A stretch of DNA of 64,000 nt. Origin: Tomocerus qinae. Lineage: Eukaryota > Arthropoda > Collembola > Entomobryomorpha > Tomoceridae. The position numbers and the translations under genes were made by a program. Below are positions 1 through 11,149 of the stretch, in pieces. Under the pieces are notes generated by a model. That model did not search any database and had not been told where the DNA came from. It was given only the letters and a program-made list of their open reading frames with translations. The stretch's first letter is position 1. Each line of letters starts with the position of its first letter. The stretch spans positions 105,669,812 through 105,733,811 of the forward strand of contig CM034546.1 in NCBI GenBank assembly GCA_020055645.1. The letters run 5' to 3'.

Positions 1-2320
1 TCCGAATTTCTCCGGAATTTTTCCCAATTTCTCCGGAAATTTTCCGAATTTCTCCTGAATTTTTCCCAATTTCTCCGGAATTTTTCCCAATTTCTCCGGA
101 AATTTTCCCAATTTCTCCGGAAATTTTCCGAATTTCTCCGGAATTTTTCCCAATTTCTCCGGAAATTTTCCCAATTTCTCCGGAATTTTTCCCAATTTCT
201 CCGGAAATTTTCCCAATTTCTCCGGAATTTTTCCCAATTTCTCCGGAATTTTTCCCAATTTCTCCGGAATTTTTCCCAATTTCTCCGGAATTTTTCCCAA
301 TTTCTCCGGAATTTTTCCCAATTTCTCCGGAAATTTTCCGAATTTCTCCAAAATTTTTCCGAATTTCTCCGGAATTTTTCCCAATTTCTCCGGAAATTTT
401 CCGAATTTCTCCGGAATTTTTCCCAATTTCTCCGGAAATTTTCCGAATTTCTCCAGAATTTTTCCCAATTTCTCCGGAATTTTTCCCAATTTCTCCGGTA
501 TTTTTCCCAATTTCTCCGGAAATTTTCCGAATTTCTCCGGAATTTTTCCCTTTCCGAATTTCTCCGGAAATTTTCCCAGTTTCTCCGGAATTTTTCCCAA
601 TTTCTCCGGAAATTTTCCCAATTTCTCCGGAAATTTTCCCAATTTCTCCGGAAATTTTCCCAATTTCTCCGGAATTTTTCCCAATTTCTCCGGAAATTTT
701 CCCAATTTCTCCGGAAATTTTCCGAATTTCTCCGGAAATTTTCCCAATTTCTCCGGAAATTTTCCGAATTTCTCCAGAATTTTTCCGAATTTCTCCGGAA
801 TTTTTCCCAATTTCTCCGGTATTTTTCCCAATTTCTCCGGAAATTTTCCGAATTTCTCCGGAATTTTTCCCTTTCCGAATTTCTCCGGAATTTTTCCCAA
901 TTTCTCCGGAAATTTTCCGAATTTCTCCGGAATTTTTCCCAATTTCTCCGGAAATTTTCCCAATTTCTCCGGAAATTTTCCCAATTTCTCCGGAATTTTT
1001 CCCAATTTCTCCGGAATTTTTCCCAATTTCTCCGGAAATTTTCCCAATTTCTCCGGAAATTTTCCGAATTTCTCCGGAATTTTTCCCAATTTCTCCGGAA
1101 ATTTTCCCAATTTCTCCGGAAATTTTTCCCAATTTCTCCGGAATTTTTCCCAATTTCTCCGGAAATTTTCCCAATTTCTCCGGAATTTTTCCCAATTTCT
1201 CCGGAATTTTTCCCAATTTCTCCGGAATTTTTCCCAATTTCTCTGGAAAATTTCCCAATTTCTCTGGAAATTTTCCGAATTTCTCCGGAAATTTTCTGAA
1301 TTTCTCCGGAATTTTTCCCAATTTCTCCGGAAATTTTCCCAATTTCTCCGGAATGTTTCCGAATTTCTCCGGAATTTTTCCCAATTTCTCCGGAATTTTT
1401 CCCAATTTCTCCGGAAATTTTCCCAATTTCTCCGGAATTTTTCCCAATTTCTCCGGAATTTTTCCCAATTTCTCCGGAATTTTTCCCAATTTCTCCGGAA
1501 TTTTTCCCAATTTCTCTGGAAAATTTCCCAATTTCTCCGGAAATTTTCCGAATTTCTCCGGAAATTTTCTGAATTTCTCCGGAATTTTTCCCAATTTCTC
1601 CGGAATTTTTCCCAATTTCTCCGGAATTTTTCCCAATTTCTCCGGAAATTTTCCGAATTTCTCCGGAATTTTTCCCAATTTCTCCGGAATTTTTCCCAAT
1701 TTCTCCGGAAATTTTCCCAATTTCTCTGGAAATTTTCCGAATTTCTCCGGAAATTTTCCGAATTTCTCCGGAATTTTTCCCAATTTCTCCGGAAATTTTC
1801 CCAATTTCTCCGGAATTTTTCCCAATTTCTCCGGAAGTTTTGCGAATTTCTCCGGAATTTTTCCCAATTTCTCCGGAATTTTTCCCAATTTCTCCGGAAA
1901 TTTTCCCAATTTCTCCGGAATTTTTCCCAATTTCTCCGGAAATTTTCCCAATTTCTCCGGAATTTTTCCCAATTTCTCCGGAAATTTTCCGAATTTCTCC
2001 GGAATTTTTCCCAATTTCTCCGGAAATTTTCCGAATTTCTCCAGAATTTTTCCCAATTTCTCCGGAATTTTTCCCAATTTCTCCGGAAATTTTCCGAATT
2101 TCTCCGGAAATTTTCCGAATTTCTCCGGAATTTTTCCGAATTTCTCCGGAATTTTTCACAATTTCTCCGGAAATTTTCCGAATTTCTCCGGAATTCTTCC
2201 CAATTTCTCCGGAAATTTTCCGAATTTCTCCGGAATTTTTCCCAATTTCTCCGGAAATTTTCCTAATTTCTCCTGAATTTTTCCCAATTTCTCCGGAATT
2301 TTTCCCAATTTCTCCGGAAT
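1..2320. repeat. 21-bp minisatellite, ~110 copies
   Basis: A head-to-tail array of a 21-bp unit, core CCGGAATTTTTCCCAATTTCT, runs from the window edge to about 2320. Two positions vary: T or A after CCGGAA, and C or G after the T-run and CC. The G variant is nearly always found with the A variant. Because the unit is seven codons without a stop, long open frames appear (a repeating FPNFSG peptide), but these are by-products of the repeat. A rare junction (a short CCCTTTCCG unit preceded by a GGTATT variant) recurs about 321 bp apart, near 497-557 and 818-878. A CTCTGGAAAA variant recurs 273 bp apart (13 units), at 1241 and 1514. Both indicate higher-order duplication. The left end lies outside the window. 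Confidence 0.97.
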
Positions 2321-3240
2321 CGGAATTTTATAATTTATATCATTACATAATTAGCGGAGACAGCCCTTGGTATTATTATAGGGGGCGTTGAGTGTCGACC
2401 TTGCCCTGTTGAGTGTTGAGTGTCGAGCCTGTCGACCTTGCCCTTTGACACGCCTTGATGTCAAAAGAACGACACAAATGCTGAAATTGGAAGTGTGTGG
2501 ACATTATCTTCCATTTTGGACTGTTTCTGTCGGCCTATTCCGTTCGTGCCAGTTTTTACCACTGGCCACTATCACCTATAATGTCAGCCTTCCTCGACTC
2601 GGAAAATTTCTTTTGTCTACGAGTTTGAATGGGAACTGTACAGTGTGAACGAAAACTCTCATATTTGTAGAGGGGGTAGTGGATGTTGTTTCGCACACTG
2701 GACATGAATCGAAAATGCATGCAGGTCAAAGAAAAGGTGATGGGGTAATATTGGTTTGATGTTGATTAGCATTTGTTGAGCTACCGCCAACTGTATAAGT
2801 TTTATTGGGGTATGTTGGGCTACCAACAACTGTATACGTTTGATTGCGGGATATGATTCAATGAACAACTTACACTCTTATGTGACAACTGACAAGGCAG
2901 TGGACAGTCACCTGATTGAATGAAAGACTAAATAATTTTTTCTATGGAAGAAGTGATGGTAAATGGAAATGGATGATTATTGCATCCAAATAAAACCGCG
3001 TTGATTTGCGTCTTGAATTTGAAGAACATTGAAGGTGACGCCGTCATTGCCCTCAGTGAAGCAAAAATTAAATTTATAGTAGGACTGGCCGAAATAACCA
3101 AATTAATATCTGGAATTCGTCATTAATATTCTCTAATGATACTGTAATACAAATCTCTACTGTTTTTATTTGCAAAGTTAACTAAAAATCACACTTTATT
3201 ATCAAATAAATCATCATACCCACTCATTAGTAGAACATAA
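2321..3240. other. Intergenic, no gene seen
   Basis: Single-copy-looking sequence between the minisatellite and the 3' end of the first secreted-protein gene. Short open frames here lack splice context or family resemblance. It probably includes the 3' untranslated region and polyadenylation site of the minus-strand gene that ends at 3242. Confidence 0.6.
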
Positions 3241-3241
3241 T

Positions 3242-6172
3242 TTAAGAATACAAATTCACTTTTTTGGTAATGAAGTCCTTATTTTTGGTGAAGAATGTTT
3301 TAAAGGACTTGTTGACATCTTTATTATGGGCATCAATATCCCGTAGACCAAACTTGAGATACTGCATTAACCCCATGATCATAATTCTGTCAGCTAAGTT
3401 GAGTTTCAAATCCTCTACACAATCGGCACATCCTGCCATATTCTGTTCATCTTGTGCCAATTTAGAGAAGGCGTATCTACATCCAATGATAGCATGACGA
3501 GTTTTAGCTATCATATGAAGTCGGCCAAAATCCCTTGATTTAGAAATTATATTTAAAATCAGTTCCACTGCAAGATTCACAGTGCGAGAAATAGGTGATT
3601 TCCCATCAGGGGTCATTGGTTTTTCTGCTTTTTTGTGTTTGATGTAAGTTGTAGTAAAAGCATCCATTTCAAGAGCAGTTTGAGAGAAAATCGTTTCATG
3701 TAGAGTGAATTTTGGATTGTTCCTGGAATTAGTAATGATAATCATAAATAAACATGTATTGAATAAATTATGTTAGCTACCCTAATTGGGGGGTGGGTGC
3801 GACTGTATATTGAAGATGGTACGGGTCGTGTGTTATACATTAGAGAAACGGAGGAAAGGGACTCATGAGGTAACGTGGAATACGATGTTAAGCAACTCAT
3901 TTCAATCAAAGTTTTTTTCATTCATTTTTCCCGAGTCTTGATTTTTCCCATTTCCCACAGATAGGGAGAAAGGTAGTAAAATAAGTGCTTTTGGGTATTT
4001 TTAGGGCAAGTGTGGGTAAAATACAGTGTACAAGTGATAGAAATAGATATTAAGTACCAATATTTTTATATTTGCAAGAAAAGAAGTCATCCACCCACGT
4101 CTTTGAGACGTCTCGAGATGCCCTCAAAACTTAAACGAGTTTCATAATTCGGACCTAAAAGACTCCGAGCGAGAGCAAAACGATAAAGGCAGTTCTTTTT
4201 AAACTTACGCTTTCTGGACTTCGTCATTAATGACCAAGGTTTTGTCTTTGATGTGTAGGGCACCCATTTCCAAAAGTTTTGAAAGCTGCTTTTTCAAAAG
4301 TTCAGTACAGTCCGATCTCAACACATTCAAATAGTAACTCACGAGCTCTTCGCCAGTTTTGGCTTTGTCTAAATCCGCATCAGTCATTGGTTTCGAAGGA
4401 CAATTTCCAAAACCATAAAAAGGTAAAGTTTCTGGTTTAAGATAAATTCCTTTTTCTATAGCAAGATACTGCGTTTTCCATCCCGGAAAATCCAACACAT
4501 CTGTCGCTGCTTCGCCTTCTGCAATTTAAAAGTTAGTTTGATAGTATTGATAGTGCTCTATATTATTATGGCATGCTTTGTTAAAATATTTGGCAAAATG
4601 TTTCCTTTATCAATTTATGTTTTTGTAATAATTCTTTAATACCCCTCTTTTTCCTTCTTCCGTACGCCATATTAGGATCGTAACCTCCGCCTGCAGTTCC
4701 GTAATATGCTGCAGGTGCTGGACCTACATTATAGGTATTTTATTAGTGATCTTCTGTGCAAAAATTGAAAATCAATGAAGAATGTAGATATCTTATATCT
4801 TAACATCAATTTATTATTCATAATTATTTTTATTATTACCCGCAGCCGTATAGCCGTAAGGATTGTATCCCACTCCGACAGCCATCGGTGCCCCCATCAT
4901 AGTGTGGTCTGTCGCGTCGATATTGATTGTTGTTGTTGATGATGATGCTTTCTTATTACATCCTCCAAAAATGGAGCACATTATTCCACCAACACCTATA
5001 GAAATTAAGTTTCACAAGAAAAAAATTAGTAAAGTGAATCAATAACGGAGGTTCAAGTATACGTATCTCTTTATAATCCAATCCCCTACATTTCTAAAAC
5101 CCTATATTATATTCTTGATATTCTTACCTTTGACAACACTTCCAACAACCCTGATAAAATAGTAAACATATATATAGATTAATTCTGGATTCCAACATGT
5201 AATGATATTTACAGCCATTGTTATTAACTTACCCAGGATTGCCATCATTTGTCTGAGTCGTAGTGGTATATGTCTGTGCCGTACCATAATAGCGACCTGA
5301 CATTACTCTCCTGGAGTCGATATCCCTGTACATATCAAAGCTATCATCGGAAACCCCGGCATCCACCGCAATCTTTGTGGCCGCATCTAAACTAGTCGAA
5401 TCAACTGATTTAGGCTCATAACGCTTTGGTGCTTTGACTATTCCGTCTTTTCCATCTTCGATTGGCGTGTCACTAAAAAGGCAGGGGATAATTACACTGG
5501 AGGTGCAAAATATAGAGTTAAGTGTCATTGTGCTTCCGCCCGCAACAAAATGGTCCTCCCAAAGATCCCATTCGATTTTATATGAACCACCACTGATTTT
5601 CAAAGGATCTTTGTCTTTGTCGCCAGAGTCTCTGAAAGTACAGCCATTATTATTGTTAGAAAACTGCAAAAAATTGTGAAAATTAAAAGAAAAAAATATA
5701 TATTTCAATACCTGATATATGCTACAGATGTATAATATTCAGCCTGAGCTGATTTAGGTTGCGAGTTTTTCCTGAGAACAATGTAAACTCGTTTCTTAGC
5801 TTTCCATTCCAAACGATCTTCTCCTGAGGTAAGTACAACTGTTTCTTTGCCAGTGTCATCTGATTTTCTCGTGTAAATATCTGCTTTATCTGGTTTATCT
5901 GTTTCCGGAATCCTATATTTTGTTTCCGAATTTTCGACAACTTGGAATAGAATGGGATCGAAAGAAAAAGCGCTTTCTGGCAAATTTGCTGCTGCACTTT
6001 CAATGTGTTTGATTGCTTCGCTTTCAAAATCTCCTTTTCCTCCAGCTGCCCCTGCTTTAGGCGCTGCTTTAGGCGCTGCTTTAGGCTTTACTGCCACTGG
6101 TTTAGCTGCATATACTACTGTACATGATAGCATAAAAAGGACAAAAAGTCGGAGATGAATCTCAACAGCCAT
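3242..6172 (-). CDS. Unrecognised secreted protein, paralogue 1 (7 exons)
   Basis: Exons read from the minus strand: about 6172-5712 (hydrophobic signal peptide ending VVYA, then a Lys/Pro/Ala-rich stretch and a domain ending SVAYIR), 5630-5233, a ~23-nt microexon near 5127-5149 (VVGSVVK), 4996-4842, 4723-4645, 4518-4206 and 3730-3242. Joins are in phase with GT-AG borders. The fifth exon ends in GRRKKR, a basic site suited to furin-like cleavage, so the precursor may be split into an N-terminal part and a helical C-terminal part. The C-terminal part contains LDFPGWKTQ, FGNCPS and a SRDFGRLHMI-type helix. The same exon order and motifs recur in the gene at 8488-11075, so the two are tandem duplicates. 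I do not recognise the family. Secretion is inferred from the signal peptide; the function is unknown. Confidence 0.72.
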
Positions 6173-6690
6173 ATTTCTCGAATTGAAAATGTTGACAACT
6201 TTAATGCAGTGGCAATTTATTTCAGCATATGTGTATGGAATAGGAAGTTTCAAAGCAGGGTTCACCTAGATAGATTGGGATCAATAATGCCACAAAAGTT
6301 AATTGTCAAAAGGTTACTCCCGTTCGTTTCAATTAATGTTTATTACTAAGCAAGCGCTATACGCTTCGTTTGATGACTTGGCTCATTTTTCATTTCGATA
6401 GAATTTAGGTTAATATTAGTTAGTATGGTGGGTGCAAATACCTTGAACGGGACCTGGGTGTTAGAAATGGGAGAAATTGGAGTGACAAATTGACACCTGC
6501 TTTTAGTGAAAAGTCGTGTAGTACCTGAATTACCTACCACCTATTTCGTGCAGATGGGTGAGGTGAATATAATTGAAGAATTCAAAGGTGTAAAATGGTT
6601 TACCTGGTACAAATTCAGGAAACGTGCACACACTTCCGCATTAATGAACTAACTATTAACTAACTAGTAAATTAACACTAACTACTAAAA
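6173..6690. other. Upstream region of paralogue 1
   Basis: Intergenic DNA between the start codon at 6172 and the foldback element at 6691. It should hold the promoter and 5' leader of the minus-strand gene, but I see no strong TATA box. The open frames in it look like chance. Confidence 0.5.
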
Positions 6691-7185
6691 AAAGGACCAG
6701 GCACTATCCTTATGGGAAACGTGAACCGACGGATGGGGCCCATTTCGATATATGTTTTTGACACTTATATAGTGGTCAAAAGTGAAGAAGGAAAAACTCT
6801 GAATGTTGACACTTCGGGAGATAATGGGGGTCAAAGGTCAGCATTCCATTCCCTTATGACGTCCATCGTGTCGTGCGTCATTCGAAAGGCCTCACTTTCC
6901 TGAGTCCAAAAATACCACACACTTGACCTCTGTGACCGATAGGTCAAAAGCTATTAGCGAAAGAGTAGACATAGTTTAGTATTTATTGTATACTAGTATA
7001 TTACCCGTCCTACGGACGGGGCAAAAGGTAGGTGGGTTTATAATAATATACTCAGTGTTTGGTGCTTAATGTCACCGAAATGGCGAATGTTGCCAGTGGT
7101 ACACCGTCGGAATGTAACATTCAGTGAGCGCAAAGCATATGCATTACGAAATATAAGGCCGAAGATATCCAATACACTTGTCCAT

Positions 7186-7420
7186 CTAGTCATACATCCC
7201 CATTTAGTCATACATCCCCATCTAGTCATACATCCCTATCTAGTCATTCATCCCCATCTACTCATACATCCCCATCCAGTCATACATCCCCATCTAGTCA
7301 TACATCCCCATCTAGTCATACATCCCCATCTAGTCATACATCCCCATCTAGTCATTCATCCCCATCTAGTCATTCATCCCCATCTAGTCATACATCCCCA
7401 TCTAGTTATACATCCCAATC
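7186..7420. repeat. 18-bp minisatellite inside foldback element
   Basis: About 13 copies of an 18-bp unit, ATCTAGTCATACATCCCC, with minor variants (CATTCATCC, CTACTCATA). The unit is six codons long, so it gives a stop-free frame that has no sign of being a gene. Confidence 0.95.
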
Positions 7421-7427
7421 TAGTTAT

Positions 7428-7464
7428 AGGTTAGGTTAGGTTAGGTTAGGTTAGGTTAGGTTAG
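7428..7464. repeat. Interstitial (TTAGG)n tract
   Basis: About seven perfect TTAGG units directly follow the 18-bp array in the centre of the foldback element. TTAGG is the ancestral arthropod telomere repeat. Here it is internal, within a transposable element. Confidence 0.95.
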
Positions 7465-8487
7465 CCATACATCCCAATCTAGTCATACTTATTATACTTA
7501 CTTACCAAATGTACTGCCCGTGGGTTGTAGCAACCCCTGTGGGGCAGCAAGCGAAGAGGGTCCACGTTCCCCTGCCCTGGGTGGCAAATGTCCAGCCGAC
7601 GTCTTCGTATTTGAAGGCTTGTCATTAAAGATATTTTCCTAGTGTGTTTGTCTGAGTCCGTACATAAATGACGATAATTGAATAATGATAATAAAAGCTG
7701 CAAAGCAGTTTGTCGTTTTAAATGAAAACCCGCATAGGTCATTGAATCAATAGGATTCTTTAGACCAATTGCACTCTCTTGGCACTTTTCACTTGGTTGA
7801 TTATCAACTAACTTCATGTTTTGTAATGCATATGCTTTGCGCTCACTGAATGTTACATTCCGACGGGGTACCACCGGCAACATTCGCCATTTCGGTGACA
7901 TTAAGCACCAAACACTGAGTATATTATTATAAACCCACCTACCTTTTGCCCCGTCCGTAGGACGGGTAATATACTAGTATACAATAAATACTAAACTATG
8001 TCTACTCTTTCGCTAATAGCTTTTGACCTATCGGTCACAGAGGTCAAGTGTGTGGTATTTTTGGACTCAGGAAAGTGAGGCCTTTCGAATGACGCACGAC
8101 ACGATGGACGTCATAAGGGAATGGAATGCTGACCTTTGACCCCCATTATCTCCCGAAGTGTCAACATTCAGAGTTTTTCCTTCTTCACTTTTGACCACTA
8201 TATAAGTGTCAAAAACATATATCGAAATGGGCCCCATCCGTCGGTTCACGTTTCCCATAAGGATAGTGCCTGGTCCTTTCAATTTCATTACTTCAACAAG
8301 TGAACATTATATATTATTTTTTATTCTGTATCAACAACAAATTAATCATAGAAAATATTTTATTTAAGTCATGCATGCGAATTCAACACAATAGTAATTT
8401 TAGTATGAAACAATATGTAAATAAATAATACATATAATTACAGCGATCATTTTAACAAATATATGTTCAGTTATGTCTATTGTCCAT

Positions 8488-11075
8488 CTATGTCCGAACG
8501 TTAACCTCAAATTTGATTGAAGCCAAGTTCTTTTCGTTCATGTAAAACTTCTTAAAGGCTTCAGAAGCACTGCCCCCTGATTCTACAGGACTTAGTCCAT
8601 GTTTTATAAACTGCTGCAATGCCACAAGCATGACCCGATCGTTGTAATTGACATCAGCATCTTTTTCACACTCTTTAGAACATGCTTTGAGGTTTTGTCC
8701 ATCTTCGCTCAGTTTTAGCAATACCATGTTTGATGTAGCTATTATATTCTTTGTCAAACGGATGATATGAAGACGCACGAGTTCTCTTGTTTTCATTAAA
8801 CTGGCGAGAGCAAGTCTGACGAAAAAATCTATACTTCTGGATATGGGCTTTTCGTCTAGGGATTTTGGTTCACCTTCAGTGGGAACTTTAATTTCCTCTA
8901 GATATGCATGGGTCAGGGCGCACATTTCTGCAGCTGTTGCCATCTGCATGGCCTCCCTCATGTTTAATTTAGGTTTATTTCTGTAATTAAATAATACATT
9001 TGAATTTCATAAATAAGAAGGGACAACAATTTTGAAGGAATAATGACTTACATTAAGGGGCTATTGGCCATTGCTAATGCTTTGTTTTTGACTTCCAAAA
9101 TTTTATCGTCTATCATTTTCAAAAGCACTGGCTTCATCCACGCGACACATTCAGTTCTCAAAACAGTCAAATAAAAGTCTACTATTTCTTCGTTAGTGCT
9201 GGCTTTATCAAGTTGTTCTTTCCCAACAACAGGACTTGGGCAATTTCCAAATCCATGGAATATTTCCGATGAATCAATCAGGTAAACTCCTGGTTTTGCT
9301 GCAACAAACTGAGTTTTCCATCCAGGGAAATCCAAAAGATTGGTATCCGAAACAGCTATTTAAAATACCTCAGTGTTAGAATATCAGCCATTTGACTTGG
9401 CCAAAAGATAACATTTTTTATTACCTTCTTTCTTTCTGCGACCATATGCCGGATGACCGACCACCGGAACAGCTACATGCTGTACAACATTTACGACATT
9501 TGTTTTCTTCGTAGTCTTTTTTCCACAACCACCCAAAATCGACAATACAGAGCACACGACACCTCCGGCTGCTCCAAGAACTATAAAACAATCATTTAAA
9601 ATTATATCATTTTCGAACTAAATAATATTTTGCATCATTAAGCAGTGGTTTTTAAATATACCATTCCCTACAAGTCCTCCGCCTTCTTCTCCTCCACCCA
9701 AAATCCCACCAAGGAGACCTCCAATTAGTCCTCCTCCATCGTCGCCCCCACCCAAAATCCCACCAAGGAGACCTCCAATGAGTCCTCCCCCATCGTCGCC
9801 TCCACCTAAAATTCCCCCAAGGAGACCTCCAATGAGTCCTCCCCCATCGTCGCCACCACCTAAGAGCCCACCAAGCAGACCTCCTCCTTCTCCACCTCCC
9901 AATATTCCTCCAAGTAGGCCACCTTGTTTATTAAACGGGACAAAATTAGGCTTATTATTATAAAAATTAAAAAAAATATTTTTGTTTATTGACTCCACTT
10001 ACCTATAAGACCACCGTCGTCACCTCCACCACCCCCTTTGAGAACAAAACATTGCATTGAAATAAATGTACAATTTATATACAAATACAGTTATAAATCA
10101 GTCGTATGTTATCCACAAACCTAAAAGTCCACGGCCAGCTTGCTTTTTGTCATCCGACTCATACTTAGCATTTTTAATAGCTGACATATCTGAGTCACTA
10201 GGAATTTTCGGAACATATCTTACTGACTTTGTCATATTAGGACCACTGAGAAGTTCCACATTTGTTCCACAAGGAACAAGAAAACTGGAGATGCAAAACA
10301 GGACTTGAGCTGAAGCGGCATTGCCATTGGGGGACATTTTGTCTTCCCTAGGGATGTAAAATTTTCATTCTCATTATAATATGCAGCAAAACATATAGTA
10401 CTAAGATTGATTGTGATTGATAATGTTATTCCGCGGGGTACGCAGCAGTGCAATAATATTCAATACTTTTTCTAATCATTACCATTGATCCCATTCAATC
10501 ACCTTTTTCTTCCCGGTGATTGTAACAACATCTGTATCTTTAGGTGTAGGGGACCTAGCAGATTACACAGAGATTTTAATTAGCCAATAGAGATGAGATA
10601 GAAAAGATAGTTAAACAGGTATTAAAAATAGTAACTACCTCAGATAGGCCACAAATGGATTGTATTTTTGAGGTTGGGCATCTCCTTCAACTTTCCTAAG
10701 GGCGACATAATAATTTTTCTTTCGGGGAGTTTTCTTATAGTTTGTAAAATCTTCGGATCTGGATAAGACAATGACATTTTCCTTACTATCGTCACCTTTG
10801 CGTGTGTACATGGATATTGGGACTCCTTGTGTAAAATAGTCAGTTTGTCCAGATGTTTCATTGTACTTTTGGATGAGTGTTACGTCCAAATCAAAGCTAT
10901 CAGAAGGAAGCTTTGCTGCCATTTCTTTCACCAAAGCGATAGCAGCTTCGTCGAAATTCGCGTCACTTTTGGTCGGTCCATCGTCTGGAACAGGATTTGC
11001 TCCTGTAAATCCTAAATTTGATATACAAGCTGCACAGAGAATTAGAATACTATACTGACCGTACTTTATGGCCAT
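8488..11075 (-). CDS. Unrecognised secreted Gly-rich protein, paralogue 2
   Basis: Exons on the minus strand: about 11075-10640 (signal peptide, cleavage near GFTGA; domain ending FVAYLR), 10556-10486, 10347-10124, a short Gly/Asp exon near 10040-10003, 9940-9664, 9582-9427, 9356-9053 and 8983-8488. Splice borders are GT-AG and frames join. Motifs shared with the gene at 3242-6172 are EWDxWED at an exon junction, a GRRKK basic stretch, LDFPGWKTQ, FGNCPS, RNxPK at the start of the last exon and an RLHxI helix. The main difference is the exon at 9664-9940, which encodes about four tandem copies of a GGLLGG/GGGDDGG unit. This could be a self-assembling or adhesive segment, but that is inference. 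The basic site lacks the final Arg found in paralogue 1. Family unknown. Confidence 0.72.
9664..9940 (-). repeat. Coding Gly-rich tandem repeat
   Basis: In-frame repeats of roughly 60 bp encode alternating GGLLGGILGG and GGGDDGGG blocks within the second secreted-protein gene. The matching part of paralogue 1 has no such array, so the repeat expanded, or was lost, after duplication. Confidence 0.85.
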
Positions 11076-11140
11076 CATAATCCACAAGTTTTACAGCAGA
11101 TGCTGTCACAAAAAAATAATTAGGAATGGTCACCTTCGGC

Positions 11141-11149
11141 TATATAAAG
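11141..11149 (-). promoter_or_regulatory. TATA-like box upstream of paralogue 2
   Basis: The minus strand reads CTTTATATAG here, about 70 bp upstream of the start codon at 11075, a reasonable TATA distance for a short leader. The motif is nearly palindromic and also reads TATATAAAG on the plus strand, but no plus-strand gene follows. Confidence 0.4.

Larger units (their letters stand above)
6691..8279. mobile_element. Foldback-type element with 457-bp inverted repeats
   Basis: The arms 6691-7147 and 7823-8279 are inverted copies of equal length and differ at only a few bases (for example in the GGTACACCGTCGG / GGTACCCCGTCGG segment). The tips read AAAGGACCAGGCACTATCC. The 675-bp centre carries an 18-bp minisatellite, a TTAGG run and unrelated sequence. 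No transposase frame is present, so this is non-autonomous. The identical 63-codon frames in the two arms are consequences of the inverted repeat. Each arm also contains a short hairpin, CCCGTCCTACGGACGGG. No target-site duplication is obvious next to the tips. The element lies exactly between the two secreted-protein paralogues. Confidence 0.88.

Noticed and set aside
1353-2391. Long overlapping open frames (307 and 183 codons) in the 21-bp array
   Set aside because: A 21-bp unit without stops automatically gives open frames in several phases; there is no start context, domain or splice signal.
7069-7434. 121-codon frame with repeated VIHPHL
   Set aside because: Translation of the 18-bp minisatellite inside the foldback element.
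6712-8288. Two identical small proteins (63 and 73 codons) on opposite strands
   Set aside because: They are the same inverted-repeat arm read from both sides; no other evidence of coding.
9778-9963. Plus-strand Pro/Ser-rich frame
   Set aside because: Antisense shadow of the Gly-rich exon of the minus-strand secreted gene.
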